From NCBI GenBank assembly GCA_965651365.1, contig CBFGSA010000043.1:1-20802 (forward strand): DNA of 20,802 nucleotides, written 5' to 3'. Source of the DNA: DASSBG01 sp965651365. Its GTDB lineage: Bacteria; Pseudomonadota; Gammaproteobacteria; Xanthomonadales; Rhodanobacteraceae. Below, piece after piece: positions 1 through 4,745 of the stretch (the first letter of the stretch is position 1; each line of letters begins with the position of its first letter). The notes beneath the pieces are model-generated. The model ran no database searches. It was not told where the DNA came from and was given only the letters and a program-made list of their open reading frames with translations. A program made the position numbers and the translations under genes.

Positions 1-57
1 GCAGCCGACCGCCATCCCGCTACGCGGTCTGCCGGCGGCTGAGCTCAGGCGTTAGCA
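1..57 (+). other. Right part of an integron attC site, cut by the window edge
   Basis: The left arm (AGCCGACCGCC, 3-13) can pair imperfectly with the right arm GGCGGCTG (34-41). This is followed by the attC-like end GAGCTCAGGC and the core GTTAGCA at 51-57. The R'' core that would open the site lies before the window. Recombination cuts such sites between G and TT, so bases from 52 on belong to the next (brnTA) cassette and bases up to 51 to an unseen cassette on the left. The core departs from the GTTRRRY consensus at one base (C at 56) and at its last base (A at 57), yet is matched exactly by the R'' at 570-576. Confidence 0.75.
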
Positions 58-82
58 GCCGGTGGTGGCTCAGGGAGTAGTT

Positions 83-103
83 ATGGTATGTTTCCTATAC
101 CAT
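83..103 (+). promoter_or_regulatory. Inverted repeat over the brnT start codon, candidate operator
   Basis: ATGGTAT (83-89) and ATACCAT (97-103) form a perfect 7-bp inverted repeat around a 7-base spacer, and the right arm runs into the brnT ATG at 102-104. BrnA-type antitoxins bind their own promoter and repress it, so this is the natural candidate operator; that role is inference. The repeat leaves no Shine-Dalgarno sequence at a normal distance. The nearest purine run, GGGAG, is about 25 bases upstream, so brnT may be translated from a leaderless or weakly initiated message. Confidence 0.5.
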
Positions 104-359
104 GTTTGAGTTCGATGCCGCCAAGAGCAAGTCCAACAAGGCCAAACACGGCATCGACTTCGTGCAGGCGCAGGCGCTCTGGGATGACCCGTACCTGCTC
201 GAGATCCCGGCCAAAACCGCGGATGAGCCACGCTATCTCGTGGTCGGCATCCTTGACCAGAAACACTGGTCGGCTGTCATCACTTATCGCGATGGCAACA
301 TCCGCATCATCTCCGTGCGTCGGGCTCGGCCCAAAGAGGTGGCCCTATATGAAAGCTGA
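102..359 (+). CDS. brnT: BrnT family ribonuclease toxin
   Basis: This 85-residue protein matches the BrnT pattern along its whole length. It opens with FEFDAAKSKSNKAKHGIDF (the family's FEWDxxKxxxNxxKHG motif), has a D/P-rich middle, and closes with GNIRIISVRRARPKEVALYE, the basic end shared by BrnT proteins. BrnT is a RelE-fold toxin that cuts RNA and stops translation, and it is held inactive by BrnA. The gene overlaps brnA by 11 bases, as is usual for this operon, in which the toxin comes first. ATG 102 is the only in-frame start after the stop codon at 78-80. There is no clear ribosome site, because the start lies in an inverted repeat. Both genes sit inside an integron cassette, where toxin-antitoxin pairs are common and are thought to stabilise arrays. 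Confidence 0.9.
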   Translation: MFEFDAAKSKSNKAKHGIDFVQAQALWDDPYLLEIPAKTADEPRYLVVGILDQKHWSAVITYRDGNIRIISVRRARPKEVALYES

Positions 360-615
360 AGCATTCGATCGCAAATTCGACTCAGGCAAAGACATCATCG
401 CCGATCTTGACTTGGACAAAGCGTCCAGGCCTCGGCTGGCAACGCGGCGGGTCAATGTCGACTTCCCCGGATGGATGATCGATGAACTCGACAGAGAGGC
501 GAAGAGGCTGGGTGTGAGTCGGCAGTCCGTCATCAAGGTCTGGCTGTCCGAGCGCCTCGAACAACCGGTTGCTAACAATTCATTGCAGCGGACGCCCCTG
601 ACAGGTCGCCGCTGA
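349..615 (+). CDS. brnA: BrnA family antitoxin with an attC-encoded tail
   Basis: An 88-residue ribbon-helix-helix antitoxin, partner of the preceding BrnT. The N-terminal part (about residues 1-32) is the toxin-binding region seen in this BrnA subgroup (FDRKFDSGKDI). RVNVDFPGWMIDELDREAK and RLGVSRQSVIKVWLSERLE form the strand and two helices of the DNA-binding fold. ATG 349 is preceded by AGAGGTGG at a good distance and overlaps the end of brnT. The frame is open far upstream, but that part is antiparallel noise over brnT. The last residues (NNSLQRTPLTGRR) are encoded by the attC site itself, with the TGA at 613-615 inside it. This tail is therefore not part of the conserved antitoxin. Confidence 0.88.
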   Translation: MKAEAFDRKFDSGKDIIADLDLDKASRPRLATRRVNVDFPGWMIDELDREAKRLGVSRQSVIKVWLSERLEQPVANNSLQRTPLTGRR

Positions 616-630
616 ATTCAAGCGTTGGGC
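570..630 (+). other. attC recombination site of the brnTA cassette
   Basis: R'' core TGCTAAC (570-576) and R' core GTTGGGC (624-630) bracket a 61-base site. Inside, AATTCA (577-582) can pair with TGAATT (613-618), and CAGCGG (585-590) with CCGCTG (609-614), giving the interrupted hairpin that integron integrases recognise as a folded single strand. R' fits GTTRRRY exactly. R'' departs from RYYYAAC but matches the cassette's own left end. The site also encodes the last residues and stop codon of brnA. Confidence 0.8.
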
Positions 631-694
631 GTCACGGGTGGCGTGTTCGCATCCCCCGAATTTTCAGAATCCCTGGCTACCGAAACGGCTTGCC

Positions 695-1591
695 TTAGAG
701 CGGTAGAGTCTTGGTGAAGCGCTCCGCCAAGAATTCGACAAGTGCCCGCACCTTGAGAGCAACCAGACGACGGGATGGGTAAACCGCGTACACGCCCAAT
801 TTTCCTGCGAAATACTCCGGCATAAGTTCCACGAGCTTTCCCGATTGGATGTCTTCGCCGACCAGGAAATCCGGTTGCAAGATGATGCCTTGGCCCGCTA
901 GTGCCACCGCGAGGCATGTGTCGCCATTGTTGCTGTAGAAGCTGGGCCGCGTTCGGGCACTTACCGGTCCGGCCGGCCCTTCGAGGCGCCATTCATCACC
1001 GCTTGCGAAGTAGCTGTATCCAATCACTGCGTGCCTGCCGAGTTCATCAGGCAGCGCCGGTGTTCCGTGGGCGGCGAGGTATTCCGGACTCGCGCACATT
1101 ATCAAGCGCGTCGTGGTCAGTTTTCGACTGATCAGGCTGGAACTGCTGAGCGTTCCGATTCGGATGGCCAAGTCGAAGCCTTCTTCAATCAGGTCCACCA
1201 TCCGGTCCGCTAGGGTGACTTCTAACTCCACCTGGGGGTGTAGTGCGCGAAACATGCTCCAAAGCGGTGCCAGCTGCCGGATTCCGAACGTCACAGGCAC
1301 GTTTATCCGGAGCCTGCCGCGGGCCGACAAGCTGCTGGATGTTACTTCCGCCTCCGCCTCGTCAAGAATTGAGAGCAAGTCTCGGGACCGTCCCAGAAAT
1401 ACTTCACCCTCGGAGGTCAGGGACAGGCGACGCGTGGTGCGATGCAGTAGCCGGATTCCCAGCCTCGCTTCCAGTTCGTTCACGTGGCGCGAGACTGCAG
1501 CCTTGGATAGCCCGAGCGTGTCGGCAGCGCCGACAAAACTTCCCGCATCGACCACCGCGACGAAGGTCTGCATTTGCTGAAATCGATCCAT
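695..1591 (-). CDS. LysR-type transcriptional regulator
   Basis: A 298-residue protein of full family length. Residues 1-60 are the winged helix-turn-helix (FVAVVDAGSFVGAADTLGLS, AAVSRHVNELEARLG, RLLHRTTRRLSLTSEG). Residues from about 90 form the periplasmic-binding-protein-like effector domain. The sequence is of the DmlR/CrgA-like LysR subgroup common in Proteobacteria. It is divergent from doxX, with 121 bp between them, and with the dioxygenase beyond it forms a LysR-DoxX-DODA arrangement that I recall as recurrent in Proteobacteria. The simplest reading is that it controls the doxX promoter and itself in response to an aromatic or quinone-like ligand; the ligand is unknown. The start at 1591 gives the correct N-terminus but has no visible ribosome site. 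Confidence 0.9.
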   Translation of the reverse strand: MDRFQQMQTFVAVVDAGSFVGAADTLGLSKAAVSRHVNELEARLGIRLLHRTTRRLSLTSEGEVFLGRSRDLLSILDEAEAEVTSSSLSARGRLRINVPVTFGIRQLAPLWSMFRALHPQVELEVTLADRMVDLIEEGFDLAIRIGTLSSSSLISRKLTTTRLIMCASPEYLAAHGTPALPDELGRHAVIGYSYFASGDEWRLEGPAGPVSARTRPSFYSNNGDTCLAVALAGQGIILQPDFLVGEDIQSGKLVELMPEYFAGKLGVYAVYPSRRLVALKVRALVEFLAERFTKTLPL

Positions 1592-1610
1592 TGTTCACAA
1601 AACAGGAACA
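1592..1610. promoter_or_regulatory. Inverted repeat next to the lysR start, candidate LysR binding site
   Basis: TGTTC (1592-1596) and GAACA (1606-1610) form a 5-bp inverted repeat with a 9-base spacer, directly upstream of the lysR ATG in the lysR-doxX divergent gap. LysR regulators usually bind dyads of the T-N11-A kind in such gaps, so autoregulation here is plausible. The arms are short and a chance dyad is possible. Confidence 0.3.
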
Positions 1611-1712
1611 GTAAATTTCATTTTGCCATCTTTATCCCAGAAATGCCAGTGAATAGAGTAATGGTCAAACCGCAGCCATACCGCGGCCCCTAAACCGACG
1701 AGGAGATTTCTG

Positions 1713-2213
1713 ATGACAACCGCAAACCCCACGATCAACGGCGACCTGATGCCAACCAAGGAGAAAACCATGTTCAAGTCACTGATCCAACGCCTTTTCA
1801 CAACGGACGCAAGGTGGAATGCGATCGCCCTTCGCATCCCGGTCGGCACCATCTTCGCCGCGCACGGTGCACAGAAGCTGTTTGGCTGGTTCGGGGGCTA
1901 CGGCCTCGAAGGTACTGGTCAGTGGATGGCGTCAATTGGCCTTGGGCCGGGCTTCCTGATGGCGCTGATGGCTGGCAGCGCTGAGTTCTTTGGTGGACTG
2001 GCACTGATCGTTGGTCTTCTGGTGCGCCCGGCTGCCGCAGCACTGGCATTCACGATGATCGTTGCCATTTTCAGCACCCACATCTCGAACGGTCTGTTCA
2101 TGAGCAATAATGGATACGAGTTCGCCCTGGCCCTGCTTGCTGCTTCGGTTTCACTGGCGATCAGCGGCGGCGGACGTGCATCGATTGACGGAGTCCTCAA
2201 CAAGCGCGCATAG
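1713..2213 (+). CDS. DoxX family membrane protein
   Basis: A 166-residue integral membrane protein of the DoxX/MauE-like family. The signature runs from WNAIALRIPVGTIFAAHGAQKL through FGGYGLEGTGQWM and GSAEFFGGLALIVGLL to a C-terminal hydrophobic stretch, giving about four membrane helices. DoxX proteins are linked to quinone or thiol redox and oxidative-stress handling in the inner membrane, but the reaction of this subgroup is not settled. Two in-frame starts have good ribosome sites. ATG 1713 follows GAGGAG, and ATG 1770 follows AAGGAG and gives the more usual 147-residue form. I keep the longer form because its site is equally good, with low certainty. It lies between a divergent LysR gene and a co-directional dioxygenase, 133 bp upstream of the latter. 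Confidence 0.88.
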   Translation: MTTANPTINGDLMPTKEKTMFKSLIQRLFTTDARWNAIALRIPVGTIFAAHGAQKLFGWFGGYGLEGTGQWMASIGLGPGFLMALMAGSAEFFGGLALIVGLLVRPAAAALAFTMIVAIFSTHISNGLFMSNNGYEFALALLAASVSLAISGGGRASIDGVLNKRA

Positions 2214-2346
2214 GCGCGCAGGAATCCCGTACGCAGATAGAAGAAAAGGGCGGAGCAATTGGGCTCCGTCCGCACCAATCAAAATTCAAGGTTCTCGACA
2301 CGAGGATCGAAGTTCCACCAGCACATCAACGCAGTGACGAACACAA

Positions 2347-3156
2347 ATGACGAACTCGACCGCAACGAAAATGCCGGTGATCTTCGCGGGACATGGATCC
2401 CCGATGAACGCCGTAGAAAACAACCACTGGAGCCGCGGCTTTGCGGCCCTGGCAGAGCGGAGCCCGCGTCCGAGGGCCATACTCGCGATCTCCGCGCACT
2501 GGTACGTGAACGGCACATACGTCATGGCCAATCGCACACCACGCACCATCCACGATTTCAGCGGCTTTCCCCCAATTCTGTCCGAAATCCAATACCCGGC
2601 ACCCGGCCATGTCGATCTGGCCGAGCGAGTTCTCAATCTCGTGGCTGAAGAAGGTGCGGCCCTCAGCCACGATTGGGGTCTGGATCATGGAACTTGGAGC
2701 GTCCTGCGCTGGATGTATCCGAACGCGGATGTTCCCGTAATCCAACTGAGCATCGACAGCCAACGTGGGTCGCAGTTCCACTACGAAATTGGTCGTGCGT
2801 TGGCGCCACTGCGCGAGGAGGGGATACTCATCCTGGCGAGCGGCAATGTCGTTCACAATCTGGGCGATGCGGTACGCCACATGCGCTCGGGCGAACCGAA
2901 AACGCCAGATTGGGCCCGCCAGTTCGACAGCGATGTTGCAAAGATCCTCGAACAGCACGACACAAGTGCGCTGCTCAATATGTGGCCTCAATCGGACATT
3001 GGCCAACTTGCGCACCCGACTCCCGACCACTGGTATCCGATGCTATACGCAGCCGGGGCGGGTAGCGATGGTGACGCGGTCGAATTTCCAGTCGAAGGAT
3101 TCGACTGGGGATCAATTTCTATGCGGAACGTTGTGTTTACGAGCGCTGGCGGTTAG
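2347..3156 (+). CDS. DODA-type extradiol ring-cleavage dioxygenase (YgiD family)
   Basis: A 269-residue member of the class III extradiol dioxygenase family that includes E. coli YgiD (4,5-DOPA dioxygenase). The metal-site histidines of the family can be picked out: H16 in AGHGSPMN, H51 in AISAHW and H228 in HPTPDHWYP. Further conserved histidines are H114 in LDHGTW and H170 in SGNVVHN. Such enzymes open catechol rings next to a hydroxyl using a divalent metal and oxygen; the natural substrate here cannot be read from the sequence. The ATG at 2347 gives the standard start before the first beta strand. It lies downstream of doxX in the same direction, probably one transcript under the LysR regulator. 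The stop is followed by a 120-base gap before the attC-like end. Confidence 0.9.
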   Translation: MTNSTATKMPVIFAGHGSPMNAVENNHWSRGFAALAERSPRPRAILAISAHWYVNGTYVMANRTPRTIHDFSGFPPILSEIQYPAPGHVDLAERVLNLVAEEGAALSHDWGLDHGTWSVLRWMYPNADVPVIQLSIDSQRGSQFHYEIGRALAPLREEGILILASGNVVHNLGDAVRHMRSGEPKTPDWARQFDSDVAKILEQHDTSALLNMWPQSDIGQLAHPTPDHWYPMLYAAGAGSDGDAVEFPVEGFDWGSISMRNVVFTSAGG

Positions 3157-3275
3157 CGCAAACACAACGAAGGTGGCAAGAGTCGCAACGGGCATAGCGG
3201 CGGCGTTACCCGTGAATTGCAACGATTTTCGAATCTCCTGGGCAGCAAGTGGGCCGGGAGGCCGGTGCGCGTGGC

Positions 3276-3300
3276 GCCCAACAAATCGCTGCAGGGGAGG
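3276..3300 (+). other. Left half of an attC site, right half missing
   Basis: GCCCAAC fits the R'' consensus RYYYAAC. The bases after it resemble the left arm of the attC at 574-594 at 16 of 21 positions. No complementary right arm or GTTRRRY core follows. Instead, codons of a truncated toxin begin by about 3309. This suggests that a deletion or insertion removed the right half of the site and the toxin's N-terminus together. Confidence 0.5.
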
Positions 3301-3317
3301 TTTGACCCGTCAGCCGC

Positions 3318-3641
3318 TTGGCTGAGCTTTTGGCGGAGCACGGACCAAACTTGCGGCTGCCTCACTCACGCACATTTGGAGATGGGCTGTTTGAGCTCAG
3401 GCCGCGCGGTCGCTCCGGCACCGGGCGTGCGATGTACTGCTTTCAGCGCGGCAAGCGCATCATTGTCGTTCACGCATTCATCAAGAAAACGCAAGAAACC
3501 CCTGCCAGGGAGCTCAAGTTGCCCCGCAAACGGGTCAAGGAGTCGCAACATGGCCAATCTCAAGCATCAATCTGTCACCCACGATCATCAGGCTTTCCTT
3601 GCTCGCGCGTCCAGGCGCAAGGGCTTCACCAAGGCATATGA
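3318..3641 (+). pseudogene. N-terminally truncated HigB-like (Gp49 family) toxin remnant
   Basis: The reading frame carries LAELLAEHGPNLRLPHSRTFG, then GLFELR, GRAMYCFQRGKRIIVVHAFI, KKTQETPARELKL and RKRVKE. This is the C-terminal two thirds of a RelE/HigB-fold toxin of the Gp49 family. Family members have about 30 more residues before ELLAEHGPNL. Here an in-frame stop at 3303-3305 cuts the frame off and no ATG precedes the conserved part; the only start is TTG 3318. The family part ends near 3550, where the antitoxin ATG overlaps, and the frame then runs on unmatched to 3641. Loss of the first strand and helix should destroy activity. The missing piece ends next to the attC half-site, which suggests that one event damaged both. 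Confidence 0.7.
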
Positions 3642-3774
3642 AGCCTTGGGGCCGGGGTATCAGCTTGCCCATCAGCTGCTCAAGGCTCGTTCGCGGGCTG
3701 GGCTTGCGCAAGATGCTGTTGCCGAACGTATGGGTACCACAAAGAGCGCCATTTCCAGGCTTGAGTCTGGTGGT
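3550..3774 (+). pseudogene. C-terminally truncated HigA-like XRE antitoxin remnant
   Basis: From ATG 3550 the frame gives a HigA-like start (KGFTKAYEALGPGYQLAHQLLKARSRAGL) and a helix-turn-helix (AQDAVAERMGTTKSAISRLES), about 74 residues. Related antitoxins continue with a further 30-40 residues (a TLxxYAxAxG-type segment), absent here in any frame. The open frame instead runs on into sequence antisense to galU until 4077, with no family likeness. The break at about 3772 is just before the galU 3' hairpin. The order toxin then antitoxin with overlapping ends is the normal HigBA layout. Partial DNA binding could remain, but toxin neutralisation is doubtful. Confidence 0.65.
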
Positions 3775-3809
3775 GGACGTGGTCAAGGCGTTGTCGTGTT
3801 GACGCCCAC

Positions 3810-3830
3810 GGGTTCGGCTTTGCCGATCCC
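3810..3830 (-). terminator. Hairpin just after galU, possible terminator
   Basis: On the minus strand, three bases after the galU stop, GGGATCGGC and GCCGAACCC pair with one mismatch around an AAA loop. No T run follows, so intrinsic termination is not assured. It may act as an mRNA 3' end or assist factor-dependent termination. No operon gene follows galU on this strand within the window. Confidence 0.4.
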
Positions 3831-3833
3831 GAC

Positions 3834-4703
3834 CTACTCGCGGCGGGTCGCTGCGCGCACCAGCGGGGCGAGTTCGGGGTCCTGCAGGGCCAGGTGCAGG
3901 GTGGCTTCGAGCATGCCGGGCTTGCGACCACAATCAAAACGCTGTCCGGCGAAACGCCAGGCCAGCACGCGGCCATCGCGGATCAGGGCGTCGATGGCAT
4001 CGGTGAGCTGGATTTCCCCGCCCCGACCGGGTTGGGTGTTTTCCAGCAGATCGAAAATGCGGGAAGGCAGGACGTAGCGTCCGACCACGCCAAGCGTGGA
4101 TGGCGCCTCGTCGGGCTGCGGTTTTTCCACCAGGTGCCGGATGCGGCTGGAACGCGCGTCGATCGGTTCGGCATCGACGATGCCGTAGCTGGCGGTCTCA
4201 TCGCGCTGCACGTCCTGGACGGCCAGAACCGCCGCATCTTCGCGGTCGGCCACCTCGGCCATCTGGCGCAAGGCCCCGGGGCCATCGCTCAGAATCAGAT
4301 CATCGGGCAGGATGACGCCAAAGTTCTCCTGGCCCACGACCGGCCGCGCACAAAGCACGGCATGCCCCAGTCCCAGAGCCTGCGGCTGGGCGACAAACAC
4401 GGCACGCATGCCACCAGGCAGCGTGCTTTGCACGATCTTGAGCATGTCGTCCTTGCCGTCCTGGCGCAGGCGGTCTTCCAACTCGTAGGCGCAGTCAAAG
4501 TAATCGGCAATGGCGTGCTTGTTGCGGTTGGTGACGAAGATCAGCGTGTCGGCACCGGCCTCGGCAGCTTCATTCACGGCAAACTGGATCAACGGCTTGT
4601 CCAGCACCGGCAGCAGTTCCTTGGGCACCGTTTTGGTGGCCGGCAAAAAGCGGCTGCCGAAGCCGGCAACGGGAAACACGACCTTGGAAATGCCTTGACT
4701 CAT
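3834..4703 (-). CDS. galU: UTP-glucose-1-phosphate uridylyltransferase
   Basis: A 289-residue protein that makes UDP-glucose from glucose-1-phosphate and UTP in the cytosol, feeding LPS core, exopolysaccharide and UDP-glucuronate routes. The nucleotide-binding signature is at residues 9-36 (VFPVAGFGSRFLPATKTVPK, then ELLPVLDKP). The family blocks AVLCARPVVG, GVILPDDLI, LVEKP and the C-terminal RFDCGRKPG follow in order. ATG 4703 is chosen because GGAGG lies at a good distance upstream and the residues before it are not conserved. It is the last gene of the minus-strand polysaccharide operon, 42 bp after the dehydratase. In some relatives a UDP-glucose dehydrogenase gene follows; here accessory DNA does. 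Confidence 0.96.
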   Translation of the reverse strand: MSQGISKVVFPVAGFGSRFLPATKTVPKELLPVLDKPLIQFAVNEAAEAGADTLIFVTNRNKHAIADYFDCAYELEDRLRQDGKDDMLKIVQSTLPGGMRAVFVAQPQALGLGHAVLCARPVVGQENFGVILPDDLILSDGPGALRQMAEVADREDAAVLAVQDVQRDETASYGIVDAEPIDARSSRIRHLVEKPQPDEAPSTLGVVGRYVLPSRIFDLLENTQPGRGGEIQLTDAIDALIRDGRVLAWRFAGQRFDCGRKPGMLEATLHLALQDPELAPLVRAATRRE

Positions 4704-4745
4704 TCGTCCTCCAGATTGGTTTGCACGCGGCGTTGCAAGCTGCAC

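Larger units (their letters stand above)
52..624 (+). mobile_element. Integron gene cassette carrying brnT-brnA
   Basis: The segment begins with TTAGCA after the G of one attC core and ends at the G of the next core (GTTGGGC, 624-630). Its own R'' (TGCTAAC, 570-576) is the exact reverse complement of GTTAGCA at 51-57. The pairing extends to 11 of 12 bases (51-62 against 565-576). In a circular cassette these two ends form one attC stem, so this agreement, with an atypical core sequence, is strong support for a true cassette. It is 573 bp, close to the usual cassette size, and holds one bicistronic gene pair in the attC direction. No integrase gene is in the window; it would be expected to the left. 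Confidence 0.8.
625..3300 (+). mobile_element. Probable large integron cassette with lysR, doxX and dioxygenase; attC incomplete
   Basis: The segment starts with TTGGGC after the attC core of the brnTA cassette. It reaches a second R'' core, GCCCAAC, at 3276-3282, the exact reverse complement of GTTGGGC. The agreement continues outward: reading from the core, GTTGGGCGTCACG (624-636) matches the reverse complement of 3270-3282 at 12 of 13 bases. After R'' the sequence resembles the brnTA attC left arm at 16 of 21 bases and is then lost, without an L'/R' end. At about 2.7 kb, with three genes and a divergent regulator, it is unusually large and self-regulated for a cassette. The right boundary is approximate. 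The alternative is a chance core match next to an ordinary island. Confidence 0.55.

Noticed and set aside
1623..1659. Sigma-70 promoter for doxX starting from TTGCCA
   Set aside because: The only fair -10 match (TAGAGT) lies 25 bases away, outside the normal 16-18 spacing.
3318..3334. GGCTGAGCTTTTGGCG as a possible attC right arm
   Set aside because: It looks like an L' end, but GTT does not follow, the left arm does not pair with it, and the same bases encode the conserved LAELLAEHG of the toxin; taken as coincidence.
3775..4077. Continuation of the antitoxin frame across the galU 3' end
   Set aside because: After SRLESG the residues lose all likeness to antitoxins and are antisense to galU; treated as read-through of a truncated gene.
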